A DNA stretch of 64,000 nt from Gemmatimonadetes bacterium T265. GTDB taxonomy: Bacteria; Gemmatimonadota; Gemmatimonadetes; Gemmatimonadales; Gemmatimonadaceae. Shown piece after piece: positions 16,543 through 25,918 of the stretch. The stretch lies in assembly GCA_019973575.1 (NCBI GenBank), contig BPUI01000002.1, positions 372,001 through 436,000 on the forward strand. Direction: 5' to 3'. Made by a program: the position numbers and the translations under genes. Under the pieces are notes generated by a model. It was given only the letters and a program-made list of their open reading frames with translations, searched no databases and had not been told where the DNA came from. Each line of letters opens with the position of its first letter. Position 1 is the first letter of the stretch.

Positions 16543-17717
16543 CCCGGGCGGCCGGTCCGGTCCCCGCCGGGCCGGGCCCGGCGGGGTCGGTCCTGCTCCT
16601 CATCGACACGCTGCAGGTCGGCGGCCCGGCGCGCCTCGTCGTCGCGCTCGCGACCGCGCTCCGGTCGCGCGGGGCGGACGCGCGCGTCGCCCACCTCGGG
16701 ACCGGCGACGTGCGGCGGTCGCTCGACGCGTTAGGCGACGCGGGCGTCCCGGTGCTCGACCTCGCCGTCCGCAGCCTGTTCGACCCGCGCCCGGTGCTCC
16801 GCCTCGCCGCCTACCTGCGGCGCGAGGCGGTCGAGGTGCTGCACACGCACAACCGGTACGCGCACCTCGTCGGGCGCCCCGCGGCGGCCCTCGCCGGTCG
16901 CCCCGTGGTCTCGACCGACCACTGGATCGTCGAGACCGACGCCGGCCTGCGCGGCGCCGTCCGCTGCCGCCTCGACGACCTGAGCGCGCGCGTGTTCCGC
17001 GGCGACATGGTCATGGTCTCCCGCGCGCAGCGCCGGGCGCACGAGGCCATGGGGCGCCTGCGGGGCGCGCGCGTGACGGTGATCCCGAACGGGATCGACA
17101 CCGCGGCGTTCCGCCCCGACCCGGAGGTTCGGCGACGCGTGCGCTCGCGGCTCGGGATCCCGGACGACGCGCCGGTGCTGATCGCCGTCGCGATGCTCCG
17201 GCCCGGCAAGGGACACGACCACCTCCTCGCCGCGGTCGCCCGGCTGCGCGGCGCGGTGCCCGGCCTGCGGCTGCTCGTCGTCGGCGACGGGGGCGAACGG
17301 GCGGCGCTCGAGTGCCGATCGGCGGCGCTCGGGCTCTCGGACGCGGTCACCTTCTTGGGCACGCGGGGGGACGTCGGCGCGCTACTCGCCGCGGCCGACG
17401 TGTACGCGCACCCGTCCCTCTTCGAGAGTCTGCCGACGAGCATCCTCGAGGCGATGGCCGCGGGCCTCCCCGTGGTGGCGTGCGCCGTCGGCGGCGTCCC
17501 CGAGCTCGTCACCGACGGCGCCACGGGCTTCCTCGTGCCGGCGGCGGATCCGGGCGCGCTCGCGGCGGCCCTGGCCCGCGCGCTCCAACCCGGGGCGGCC
17601 GCGCGCCTCGGGGGCGCCGGCCGCGCGTGGGTCGAAATGCACGGCGCGATCGGGCCGTGGGTCGACCGCCACGCGGCGCTGTACGAGGCCGCGCGCCGGC
17701 GCGCCCGAGGTGCCTAA
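16539..17717 (+). CDS. Glycosyltransferase family 4 (non-standard start)
   Basis: About 392 residues of a GT-B glycosyltransferase, GT4 family, which transfers a sugar from a nucleotide donor to a glycan or lipid acceptor. Visible are the N-terminal LLLIDTLQVGGPARLV, the donor-site block VIPNGIDTAAF, and the E-x7-E motif in FESLPTSILEAMAAG. No ATG, GTG or TTG lies in frame before the first beta strand. I place the start at the CTG (16539) that overlaps the aspA stop as CTGA. A later CTG at 16593 is possible, and a GTG at 16710 would remove part of the fold. The stop overlaps the convergent radical SAM gene's stop. Confidence 0.78.
   Translation: MTRAAGPVPAGPGPAGSVLLLIDTLQVGGPARLVVALATALRSRGADARVAHLGTGDVRRSLDALGDAGVPVLDLAVRSLFDPRPVLRLAAYLRREAVEVLHTHNRYAHLVGRPAAALAGRPVVSTDHWIVETDAGLRGAVRCRLDDLSARVFRGDMVMVSRAQRRAHEAMGRLRGARVTVIPNGIDTAAFRPDPEVRRRVRSRLGIPDDAPVLIAVAMLRPGKGHDHLLAAVARLRGAVPGLRLLVVGDGGERAALECRSAALGLSDAVTFLGTRGDVGALLAAADVYAHPSLFESLPTSILEAMAAGLPVVACAVGGVPELVTDGATGFLVPAADPGALAAALARALQPGAAARLGGAGRAWVEMHGAIGPWVDRHAALYEAARRRARGA
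16562..16586. terminator. Perfect GC-rich hairpin just after the aspA stop
   Basis: Bases 16562-16573 and 16575-16586 are perfect inverted copies around one central base (12 bp each arm). The hairpin begins 20 bp after the aspA stop codon, inside the extreme 5' end of the glycosyltransferase frame. It lacks a clear T-run, so it could be a weak terminator, an attenuator between the two genes, or just GC-rich coding for PAGPGPAG. Confidence 0.4.
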
Positions 17718-18811
17718 CTGTATTTCGCGAGCGAGGGCGCGTGCTTCGCGATGCGCGTGTCCAGCTCGCAGTGGCAGTTGGGACAGTTGAGCTGGAACGC
17801 GTCGCGCGACGCCCGTCGGTGCGTCTCGGTGAAGACCATCTCCGACAGCCGCTGCTCGTGCAGGTTGCCGAGCCGGAACGTGACGTAGCAGAGCTTCACG
17901 GTGCCGTCCGCGCCGACCCAGATCATCTGGTAGTTGTCGCAGGGCACCTTCATGTCCGGCCCCTTGAGCAGCCAGTTGGGCATCGACCGCATCCCCGCGA
18001 CCGCCTGGGTGAAGCGCGCGGGGTTCGCGAGCCGGCGCTCCAGCAGCGCGTCGACCACGGTGCGGAGCGCCGGCTCGTCCTCGGGGCCGAACTGCAGGCA
18101 GCGGTCCGGCCCTTCGTCGAAGTACGGCAGCGAGTAGTGGATGAGGTCGACGCGCACGAGCAGGTCGTATTTGTCGGCGAACGCGAGCATCTCGTCGAGC
18201 GCCTCGACCGAGCACGTCGGCTTCATGAGGAGCCAGTTGACGCGGAGCCGGACGTCGTTCCCGTAGCGCTCGCGGACCCGGGCGATGCTCGCCTCGACGC
18301 GCGCGAACCGGCCGGCGCGTTGGGCGTACCGGTCGTACGACTCGCCGATGCCGTACAGCCCGACCGTCACGCTGCGGAGCCCGGCGTCGTACAGCTCGTC
18401 GATCTGGCCGCCGAGCCGCACGGCGTTGGTCGTCACGTAGCACTGCATGCCGAGCTTGACCGTGTGCTCGACCATCTTGGGCAGGTCGGGGTGGAGGAGC
18501 GGTTCGCCGCCGTAGAGGCGGACGTCCCACATCCCGATCGCGCGGGCGTCGTCGAGGAGGTCCCGCACGACGGGCCACGGCAGCTGACTGCCGGGCATGA
18601 AGTCGCGCCCGTACCGGCATCCGATACACCGCTGGTTGCAGTGCGCGGTGATCGCGACGTGGAGGCGGCGCGGGTCCGGGCGGATCACGACCGGCAGCAC
18701 GCGCCCGACCGAGTGCCGCGTGCGCTCGATGGACGCGTCGACGGCGCGGGCCGCGCGCCGGATCTGCGGGAAGTCGTCGAGCGCGGAGCGGAGTTGCGAA
18801 CGTACCGTCAT
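17714..18811 (-). CDS. Radical SAM protein with SPASM-like C-terminus
   Basis: A 365-residue radical S-adenosylmethionine enzyme. The cluster motif is CNQRCIGC (CxxxCxxC, about residues 58-65), followed by the SAM-binding glycine block RLYGGEPLL. The C-terminus has Cys-rich segments (VPCDN, VKLCYV, CPNCHCE) of a SPASM-type domain holding extra iron-sulfur clusters. Such proteins modify peptides, sugars or cofactors; the substrate is not evident and no precursor peptide gene is adjacent. The ATG at 18811 is the start. The gene converges on a glycosyltransferase with stops overlapping by 4 bp. Confidence 0.88.
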   Translation of the reverse strand: MTVRSQLRSALDDFPQIRRAARAVDASIERTRHSVGRVLPVVIRPDPRRLHVAITAHCNQRCIGCRYGRDFMPGSQLPWPVVRDLLDDARAIGMWDVRLYGGEPLLHPDLPKMVEHTVKLGMQCYVTTNAVRLGGQIDELYDAGLRSVTVGLYGIGESYDRYAQRAGRFARVEASIARVRERYGNDVRLRVNWLLMKPTCSVEALDEMLAFADKYDLLVRVDLIHYSLPYFDEGPDRCLQFGPEDEPALRTVVDALLERRLANPARFTQAVAGMRSMPNWLLKGPDMKVPCDNYQMIWVGADGTVKLCYVTFRLGNLHEQRLSEMVFTETHRRASRDAFQLNCPNCHCELDTRIAKHAPSLAKYS

Positions 18812-18927
18812 GGGCGGCGTGACTCCGGCGGCGGGTGCGTGGCGGCGGGAGGTGCTGCGGGGCGCGCCAATGTGGGTGCGAGGCTCGGTGGACGCAAGCG
18901 CGCCACAGACCGCGCCCCGCCCGGTCG

Positions 18928-20709
18928 TCAGGTCCGGAAGCCCGCGATCAGCGCGCGTACCCCCGCCGCCCCGGCCGCGAGCTGTTCGGCCGTCGCGGAC
19001 ACCTCCTCGACACTCGCGGCGGTCTCTTCCGTCGCCGCGGCGACTTCTTCCGCGGCCGTCGCGTGACGCCCCGCCGCCTCGCGCGCCCGGGCGAGCGCGT
19101 CGTCGGCGGCCGCGACCGCCTGACGGCTCTCGCGCACCGCGCCCGCCACGCGCGCCGCCGACGCCGCGACGCGCTCGACCGCGGCGTCCACCCGGCCTAA
19201 CGCGCCCGAGGCGCCGCCCGCGACGAGCTCCGCGTCGCGGAGCCGCGCCGCGCCCGCGTCCGCCGCGGCCACCGCGCCGGCGACCTGCGCCCGCATCCGG
19301 CGCACCTGCCCGGCGACCTCGTCGGCCGCCGACGCGCTCTGCTCGGCGAGCGCGCGGACCTCGTCGGCCACGACGGCGAACCCGCGCCCGGCCGGCCCCG
19401 CGCGCGCCGCCTCGAGCGCGGCGTTGAGCGCGAGGAGGTGCGTCTGCGCCGCGACCTCGCCGATCACCGCGGCGAAGTTGTCGGCGACGCCGGCCGCCTC
19501 GCGCAGCGCGCCGAGCTCGCGCGCGGAGGCGTCGGCGACCTCGCGCGCGCCTAACAGCAGCGCCACCGCGCGCCCGATCTCCGCGCGGGCCGCGGCGGCG
19601 GTGCGCCGGATCTCGCGCCCCGCCCGCTCGGCCTCGACCGCCGCGCGCCGGATCGCGAGGCCGCGCTCGGCCAATTCGCGCACCGCGCCGCCCGCCTCCT
19701 CCAGCGCGCCGAGCTGCGTGGCCGCGCCCGCCGAGATCTCCTGGACCGCGCCCGTCACGTGCTGCGTCGCCGCAGCCGTGCCGGTCGCGTTCCCGGCCAG
19801 CTCCGCCGAGGCGGCCGAGACCTGGTCGGCCTCGTCCTGCACGCGGGCGAGGAGCGCCCGCAGCCGCTCGCGCGCCTGGTCGAGCGTGCGGCCGAGCCGC
19901 GCGTACTCGGCCGAGGCGTCGCGGTCGCCGGGGGCGCCGGCGTGCTCGCCGGTGTCGCCGCGCGCGTCGCGCAGGTCGCCCTCGCCCATCGCGCCGAGCT
20001 CCGTGCCTAACGCGACGAGCGGACGGGTCACGGCGTCGGAGGTGCGCATCGCCGCGTACGCGCCGACGACGACCGCGGCGAGGAGCAGGCCGACGAGCCC
20101 CGCCTCGCGCTCGCGGAGCAGCCCGGCGGCTTCGGCCTCGCGCTGGGCGGCGCGCACCGAGGCGGCCGCGCGCAGGCGGCCGAGCTCCTGCTCCACCTGG
20201 TCGACGTCGGCCGCGGCGCGGGCGACCGCGGCGGCCGCGTCGGCGCGCCGGCCGAGGGCGGCGTAGGCGTGGACCATCGCGAGACGCGCCTCGATCGCCG
20301 CCTGCGTGCGCCCCACCGCCTCGAGCCGCTCGCGCTCGACGTCGCCGAGGCCAGGCAGGGCGACCGCGTCGCGACGCAGCCCGTCGGCCTCGTCCATCGC
20401 GCGCTGGTAGCGGCGTGCGGCGTCGTAGTCGCCCCCGTCGGCGTAGCGCGTGCCGGCGACGATCTCGCGTAACAGGGCGGGACTTACCTGCCCGACGGTC
20501 TCGTAGTGGGCATGAAGTGATGCGACGATGTCGGCATGACGCGCCGACGCCGCATGGAGAGTGGCGAGCCCGAGGGCGCCCGCGGCGCCGAGTAGCGCGA
20601 GCGTGCTGCCGAAGCCGAGGCGCAGGCGGCCGGTGATCGTCCAGCGCGCCGGCGTGCGCGGCAGCGCGCCCGAGATCGCGCGCGCGGGCGACGGGAGGGC
20701 GAGGCTCAC
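18928..20709 (-). CDS. Methyl-accepting chemotaxis protein
   Basis: A 593-residue chemoreceptor. After a cytoplasmic N-terminus there is a membrane helix (about residues 33-52), a helical extracytoplasmic region of about 140 residues, a second membrane helix, a HAMP-type linker beginning TRPLVALG, and a long Ala-rich coiled-coil signalling domain. The hairpin tip is nearly canonical: [20 protein letters not shown] then [16 protein letters not shown]. It would control CheA/CheW arrays. The start is a GTG (20709) that overlaps the upstream binding-protein stop as GTGA, so the two are translationally coupled. Confidence 0.92.
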   Translation of the reverse strand: MSLALPSPARAISGALPRTPARWTITGRLRLGFGSTLALLGAAGALGLATLHAASARHADIVASLHAHYETVGQVSPALLREIVAGTRYADGGDYDAARRYQRAMDEADGLRRDAVALPGLGDVERERLEAVGRTQAAIEARLAMVHAYAALGRRADAAAAVARAAADVDQVEQELGRLRAAASVRAAQREAEAAGLLREREAGLVGLLLAAVVVGAYAAMRTSDAVTRPLVALGTELGAMGEGDLRDARGDTGEHAGAPGDRDASAEYARLGRTLDQARERLRALLARVQDEADQVSAASAELAGNATGTAAATQHVTGAVQEISAGAATQLGALEEAGGAVRELAERGLAIRRAAVEAERAGREIRRTAAAARAEIGRAVALLLGAREVADASARELGALREAAGVADNFAAVIGEVAAQTHLLALNAALEAARAGPAGRGFAVVADEVRALAEQSASAADEVAGQVRRMRAQVAGAVAAADAGAARLRDAELVAGGASGALGRVDAAVERVAASAARVAGAVRESRQAVAAADDALARAREAAGRHATAAEEVAAATEETAASVEEVSATAEQLAAGAAGVRALIAGFRT

Positions 20710-21977
20710 GGAGCGCTCGGACGGACGGCCGCCGAACGGTCGACGGGCACCGTCGCGACCACCACGCCGCGTCCGACGACGCCATGCCCCGCGTCGAAGG
20801 CGATCGGACCGGCCACACCGGGCACCGCGGGCGTGGCGCCGCCGAGCGTGGCGAGCCAGTCGCGCACGCGGCGGCGGCGGTCGGGGGCATCGAGGTCGAC
20901 CGCGAGCGCGGCGCGACCGAGCAGGAGGGCGGCCTCGTAGGCCATCGCGGCGCGCGCGTTGGGGCGTTCGCCGTAGCGGGCCACGTAGCGCGCGACGAAC
21001 GCGCGCGCGGCGGCAGGGGCGCCGGGGCGCGCGGCGGTCGCTGCCGCGAACGGTACGGCGTAGCGCATGCCCGCGAACTCGGCCGAATCGGCGAGCGGAG
21101 CGACCGCGTCCCCGCCGACGAACGGCGTGCGGTCGCCCGCTGCGCGCAGGGCGCGGAGCAGCTGCCCCGCGTCGTCGGCGGATCCGGGGAAGAGGACAAC
21201 CTCGGGGTGGCGGGACGCGAGGTAGCGCGCGTAGACCGGCCATTCGGTGACGCCGGCGAGGTACGGGTCGCGCGCGACGAGGGCGCCGCCGCGGCGCGCG
21301 AAGGCGTGCGCGAAGGCGGCGGCCCAGTCGCGGCCGGACGCGTCGTTGCGGTAGACCACGGCCGCGCGGCGCGCGCCGAGCGAATCGGCGACGTACGCGG
21401 CGACCGCACGGCTCGCCGTCTCGTCATCGGGCGAAAGGCGGAAGAGCCAGGGCGAGCGCCCGACGAGGGCGGCGTTCGTCGCGGTTGGGGCCACCGTGGC
21501 GAGCGCGTGCGCGTCGCCGTGCGCGGCGTCGTCGATCGTGGGCCGTGTGCCGGGCGAGCGGCCGTTCCCGGAACGGCCGCTCTCGGAGCGGCCGCTCTCG
21601 GGGTCGCCGACGACGCCGATCACGGCGGGGTCGTCGCGGAGGCGTTCGGTGGCCGCGACCGCGGTGCTGGCATCGGGCCGCGCGCCGCGGACGGTGAAGC
21701 GGACGCGGCGTGCGCGGGCGGCGGGGTCGTCGGCGAGCGTCTGCGTGGCGAGCGTCACGCCGCGTTCGAGCGCGAGCATGCCCCCCCGGTCCGTGTCGAG
21801 CGCGAGGCCGATCGCGACGTCCCGCGGGGCGGCATCCTGCGGGGATGCGCGGTCCGCACCGGCCGCGGCCGCCTGCGAACAGGCCTGGGCACAACTCGCC
21901 AGGATCAGCGCGTTGAGCGGGCACCTGATTGCGGGCGTGCGATGCGTCGGGCGACCCGGCACACGGAGTGCTGGCAT
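20706..21977 (-). CDS. Periplasmic binding protein of the branched-chain amino acid (LivJ-like) type
   Basis: A 423-residue type I periplasmic binding protein with a signal-like N-terminus ([13 protein letters not shown], possible lipobox), then [21 protein letters not shown] and the usual two-lobe pattern, including [20 protein letters not shown] and [19 protein letters not shown]. These proteins bind amino acids, amides or similar small ligands. No ABC permease genes are adjacent. Instead the stop overlaps the start of a chemoreceptor gene, so it may deliver ligand to that receptor. A 15-bp tandem repeat (21558-21602) inserts a Gly-Arg-Ser-rich loop. Confidence 0.82.
   Translation of the reverse strand: MPALRVPGRPTHRTPAIRCPLNALILASCAQACSQAAAAGADRASPQDAAPRDVAIGLALDTDRGGMLALERGVTLATQTLADDPAARARRVRFTVRGARPDASTAVAATERLRDDPAVIGVVGDPESGRSESGRSGNGRSPGTRPTIDDAAHGDAHALATVAPTATNAALVGRSPWLFRLSPDDETASRAVAAYVADSLGARRAAVVYRNDASGRDWAAAFAHAFARRGGALVARDPYLAGVTEWPVYARYLASRHPEVVLFPGSADDAGQLLRALRAAGDRTPFVGGDAVAPLADSAEFAGMRYAVPFAAATAARPGAPAAARAFVARYVARYGERPNARAAMAYEAALLLGRAALAVDLDAPDRRRRVRDWLATLGGATPAVPGVAGPIAFDAGHGVVGRGVVVATVPVDRSAAVRPSAP
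21558..21602. repeat. 15-bp tandem repeat, three units, in binding-protein gene
   Basis: Three consecutive 15-bp units (21558-21572, 21573-21587, 21588-21602) differ by a few bases. On the coding strand they add a Gly-Arg-Ser-rich loop in frame, a likely slippage product. Confidence 0.75.
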
Positions 21978-22260
21978 CAGCGGCAGGACGGGCGTGTGGC
22001 GGAGGCGGCGGAGGGCGGTGCGCCGGAACGACGATCGGCGCGCGGCCGGCGAAACCGCTGCGCGACTCGGCAGAACGCTCTGTCGCGCGCCGTACCGATG
22101 CAGTGCGTCTCACGCATGAGCTGGCCGTGTGCTCGCTTGCTACTCCGGAAACGCGACGGTTACCTTGCCCACGTTGCCGCACGACCGCAGGTCACGTTTT
22201 GCTGGCGCCCGCCGTTCGGACGACGAGCGGGCGACCACACGCCGCCTCACATCGACTGGC
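21978..22260. other. Divergent intergenic region before the oxidase operon
   Basis: 283 bp between the binding-protein gene (minus) and ctaC (plus). It must carry the promoter of the cytochrome oxidase operon. It is less GC-rich near 22130-22200, where a weak TTGCTA with TTACCT 17 bp later is the best promoter-like pair on the plus strand. I see no strong operator palindrome. Confidence 0.4.
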
Positions 22261-23820
22261 ATGACACGCACTTTCCGCCCGCGGCCACGCGGCATGGCCG
22301 CGGCTGCTCGCGCGGCTGCTCGCGCGGCTGCTCGCGCGGTCTCGGCATGCGCGCTGCCGCTCGCGGCCGTCGCGCTCCTGGCGATGACGGCCTGCGAAGG
22401 CCCGGGCACGCCCGATTCGGTCCTCACGACCCACAGCGAGACGAACGTCGCGGTCCTCGGGTTGTGGAAGTACCTGTTCTTCTTCGGCACGCTCGTCTTC
22501 ATCATCGTCGAGGTGCTGCTGCTGTACGTGATCTTCAAGTTCCGCCGGAAGCCGGGGCAGGCGGAGCCGCGGCACGTGCACGGCAACACGACGCTCGAGG
22601 TGCTCTGGACGGCGATCCCGGCGGTGATCCTCGTGTTCATCGCCGTGCCGACGGTGCGGACGATCTTCCGCACGCAGGCGAAGGCGAAGGCGGGCGCGCT
22701 GCAGGTCGAGGTGATCGGGCACCAGTGGTGGTGGGAGTTCCGATACCCCGAGTACAACATCACGACGGCCAACGAGCTGTACCTGCCGACGGGGCGCACG
22801 GTGAACTTCGCGCTGAAGACCGCCGACGTGCTGCACTCGTTCTGGATCCCGGCGCTCTCGGGCAAGCGCGACCTGATCGCGAACCACACGAATTACCTGT
22901 GGTTCACGCCGGACTCGGCGCTCGGCGCCGCGGCGTGGAACGGGCACTGCGCCGAGTACTGTGGGGCGAGCCACGCGAACATGAGGTTCCGCGTGTATAC
23001 GGTCAAGCCGGCGCAGTTCGAGAGCTGGGCGAAGGGTCAGCAGCAGATCGCGGCGTACGGCGCGGTCGCGCCGGCCGGTGGCGCGCCGGGCACCGGCGCG
23101 GCGCAGGGCAGCATGCCGGTGTCGGCGGGCGACTCGGCGGCTGCCAAGGCCACCGCGCGGCAGCAGCAGCAGATCTCGACGGGCGGCCCCAAGTCACAGA
23201 CCGGCCAGCCCGCCGTGAGTGGTGACGTGGCCGCGCGCAACAACCCGGCCCCGACCGTGAACGCGTCGGGCGCGGGCACGCCGCAGGCGGGCGTCGCGGG
23301 TGCGCGCCCGGGCACGGTCACGGCGCAGGCTCCGGTCACCCCGCAGACGGCGCAGCAGCAGGCGCAGTACGCGGCGGTGCCGGCGGGCTACACGTTCCCG
23401 GCGGCCTCGCTCAACGCGGAGCGGCGGGGCATCATGCCTGAGACGCCGATTCCCGACGGGCTCCGCATCAACACGGCCCTCGCCGGCGACGCGGCCCGCG
23501 GGCTCAAGACCTACTCGGTCAAGGCCTGTATCGGCTGCCACTACATCAACGGCAATCCCGCGTCGATGGGCAAGGTCGGGCCGAACCTGACGCACATCGG
23601 GTCGCGCAACACGATCGCCGGCGGGCTCTTCCCGAACGACACGCGGCACCTGACGGCGTGGGTCAAGAACTCGCGCGCCATGAAGCCCGGCGTGACGATG
23701 CCCACCCTCGGGCTGAACGAGTATGATCCGACGACCAAGGCCAAGGTCACGGCGGGCCTCGGCGGCCTCACGGATCAGGAAATCGCCGACATCGTGGCGT
23801 ACCTGCACGCGTTGAAGTAA
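22261..23820 (+). CDS. ctaC: Cytochrome c oxidase subunit II with fused cytochrome c (caa3 type)
   Basis: A 519-residue protein: a signal with lipobox-like AMTAC, two membrane helices, the periplasmic CuA cupredoxin domain and a C-terminal c-type cytochrome. The CuA ligands are in HCAEYCGASHANM, preceded by the aromatic WWWEFRYPEYN; the heme site is CIGCH with a distal Met likely in GVTMPTLG. A low-complexity Gln/Ala/Gly/Pro linker of about 110 residues separates the two domains. It receives electrons into CuA via its own heme and passes them to subunit I. ATG codons at 22261 and 22294 are both possible starts. Confidence 0.95.
   Translation: MTRTFRPRPRGMAAAARAAARAAARAVSACALPLAAVALLAMTACEGPGTPDSVLTTHSETNVAVLGLWKYLFFFGTLVFIIVEVLLLYVIFKFRRKPGQAEPRHVHGNTTLEVLWTAIPAVILVFIAVPTVRTIFRTQAKAKAGALQVEVIGHQWWWEFRYPEYNITTANELYLPTGRTVNFALKTADVLHSFWIPALSGKRDLIANHTNYLWFTPDSALGAAAWNGHCAEYCGASHANMRFRVYTVKPAQFESWAKGQQQIAAYGAVAPAGGAPGTGAAQGSMPVSAGDSAAAKATARQQQQISTGGPKSQTGQPAVSGDVAARNNPAPTVNASGAGTPQAGVAGARPGTVTAQAPVTPQTAQQQAQYAAVPAGYTFPAASLNAERRGIMPETPIPDGLRINTALAGDAARGLKTYSVKACIGCHYINGNPASMGKVGPNLTHIGSRNTIAGGLFPNDTRHLTAWVKNSRAMKPGVTMPTLGLNEYDPTTKAKVTAGLGGLTDQEIADIVAYLHALK
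22300..22335. repeat. 12-bp tandem repeat, three exact units, in ctaC signal region
   Basis: Three exact copies of GCGGCTGCTCGC in a row encode Ala-Ala-Ala-Arg units in the N-region of the ctaC signal peptide. Copy number changes would stay in frame. Confidence 0.85.
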
Positions 23821-23841
23821 CCCCGACGACACGAACCCCTC

Positions 23842-25917
23842 ATGGCCACCACGATTGCACCGCCAGCCTTCGCGCCCGCGGACACGCGCGTCTCGGAGGA
23901 GCACACCGGCCTCTGGGGCTGGCTCACCACGGTCGACCACAAGAAGATCGGGACGCTCTACCTCGTCACGTCGCTCGCCTTCTTCATCTGGGGCGGGCTC
24001 GAGGCGGGGCTGATCCGCGCCCAGCTCGCGCAGCCGAACGAGCACCTCGTCTCGGCCGAGACGTACAACCAGCTGTTCACGATGCACGGCACGACGATGG
24101 TGTTCCTCGCCATCATGCCCCTGTCGGCGGCGTTCTTCAACCTGCTGATCCCGCTCCAGATCGGCGCGCGCGACGTCGCCTTCCCGCGGCTCAACGCGTT
24201 CTCGTACTGGATCTACCTGTTCGGCGGCATCTTCATCACGCTCCCCGTCCTCTTCCACGCCGCGCCGGACGGCGGGTGGTTCGGGTACGCGCCGCTGACG
24301 ACGAGGGCGTACTCACCCGGGATCAACATCGACTTCTGGGTGATCGGGCTCCAGATCCTCGGCATCAGCACGCTGGCGGCGTCGTTCAACTTCATCACGA
24401 CCGTCATCAACATGCGGGCGCCCGGGATGAACATGATGCGCATGCCCATGTTCACCTGGAACGCGTTCATCGTGCAGTTCCTCGTGCTGCTGGCCTTCCC
24501 GGTCATCACGATCGCGCTGCAGTTCCTGATCTTCGACCGCTTCTTCGGGACCAATTTCTATACCATCGCCGCGGGCGCCGACCCGCTGCTCTGGCAGCAC
24601 CTGTTCTGGATCTTCGGCCACCCCGAGGTCTACATCCTCGTCCTGCCCGCGTTCGGGCTGGTGAGCGAGGTGATCCCGGCGTTCAGCCGTAAGCCGATCT
24701 TCGGCTACCCGGTGATGGTCTACGCCACGACGCTGATCGGCTTCCTCGGCTTCGGCGTGTGGGCGCACCACATGTTCGCGGTGGGCATGGGCCCGGTCGC
24801 GGACTCGCTGTTCTCGCTGACGACGATGCTCATCGCGATCCCGACGGGCGTGAAGATCTTCAACTGGATCTCCACGATGTGGGGCGGCGCGCTGAACTTC
24901 ACGACGGCGATGAAGTACGCGACCGCGCTCGTCGGCCTATTCACGATCGGTGGCATCTCGGGCGTGATGCACTCGTCCCCCCCGGCCGACCTGCAGCAGA
25001 CGGACACGTACTTCGTCGTCGCGCACTTCCACTACGTGCTGTTCGGCGGCTCGATGATGGGGCTGTTCGCGGGCATCTACTACTACTTCCCGAAGTTCAC
25101 CGGGCGCCTGCTGAACGAGCGGCGCGGGAGCTGGAGCTTCTGGACCATGCTCGTCGGGATGAACCTGACGTTCTTCCCGATGCACTTCTCGGGGCTGCTC
25201 GGCATGCCGCGCCGCGTCTACACGTACGACGCGGACCAGGGCTACGCGGGCTTCAACCTCGCGTCGTCGATCGGCACGGCGATCCTCATCGTCGGCGTCT
25301 GGTTCACGATCTACAACCTGATCAAGAGCTGGAACGGCGGCGAGAAGGCGGGCAACGACCCGTGGGGCGCGGGGACGCTCGAGTGGACGATCCCGTCGCC
25401 GCCGCCCGACTACAACTTCGCCGAGCTGCCGCGCGTGACCTCGCGGTACCCCCTGTGGGACGTGAAGGCGCCCGAGCTCACGGCCGAGGTGCCGCACACG
25501 GAGCGCGGCGACACGCGGCTCGGGATCGGGGTGCCGGGCGCGGGGACGGGGGCGAACGGCGCCGAGGCGACGCACACGCACGTGAACCCGACGGGCGGCG
25601 AGGCGCCGCTAGGCGGGGCGCCGGTGATGGTGAACGCGAACGTGCCGGCCGGCAGCCGGACGCCGGGCGACCGGCCGTCGAGCGGCGAGATGGCGCGCAC
25701 CGGCGTCATCCCGACCGCGAAGGAGCTCGGCATCCCGATGCCCTACCCGACGATCATGCCGCTCGTCTGTGCGCTCGGCGTGGTGGTGATGTTCTCGGGG
25801 CTGATGTTCCTCGAAAAGAACCTCCTGCTCGGCGTCGGCGTGATGGCGTTCGGCGCGCTCTGGTGGACCTCGTCGCTCTTCAACTGGCTCACGAACCCGC
25901 TCGAGGACGCGCACTAA
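23842..25917 (+). CDS. ctaD: Cytochrome c oxidase subunit I with C-terminal extension
   Basis: A 691-residue heme-copper oxidase subunit, the proton-pumping core that reduces oxygen to water. Type A hallmarks are visible: HPEVYILVLPAFG (CuB His and cross-linked Tyr), WAHHMFAVG (two CuB His) and HFHYVLFGG (heme a and a3 His). The C-terminus runs beyond the usual 540-residue core with a hydrophilic linker (about residues 540-620) and two further membrane helices, resembling a subunit III/IV-type fusion known in some caa3 oxidases. It lies 21 bp after ctaC and 1 bp before ctaE. Confidence 0.96.
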   Translation: MATTIAPPAFAPADTRVSEEHTGLWGWLTTVDHKKIGTLYLVTSLAFFIWGGLEAGLIRAQLAQPNEHLVSAETYNQLFTMHGTTMVFLAIMPLSAAFFNLLIPLQIGARDVAFPRLNAFSYWIYLFGGIFITLPVLFHAAPDGGWFGYAPLTTRAYSPGINIDFWVIGLQILGISTLAASFNFITTVINMRAPGMNMMRMPMFTWNAFIVQFLVLLAFPVITIALQFLIFDRFFGTNFYTIAAGADPLLWQHLFWIFGHPEVYILVLPAFGLVSEVIPAFSRKPIFGYPVMVYATTLIGFLGFGVWAHHMFAVGMGPVADSLFSLTTMLIAIPTGVKIFNWISTMWGGALNFTTAMKYATALVGLFTIGGISGVMHSSPPADLQQTDTYFVVAHFHYVLFGGSMMGLFAGIYYYFPKFTGRLLNERRGSWSFWTMLVGMNLTFFPMHFSGLLGMPRRVYTYDADQGYAGFNLASSIGTAILIVGVWFTIYNLIKSWNGGEKAGNDPWGAGTLEWTIPSPPPDYNFAELPRVTSRYPLWDVKAPELTAEVPHTERGDTRLGIGVPGAGTGANGAEATHTHVNPTGGEAPLGGAPVMVNANVPAGSRTPGDRPSSGEMARTGVIPTAKELGIPMPYPTIMPLVCALGVVVMFSGLMFLEKNLLLGVGVMAFGALWWTSSLFNWLTNPLEDAH

Positions 25918-25918
25918 G

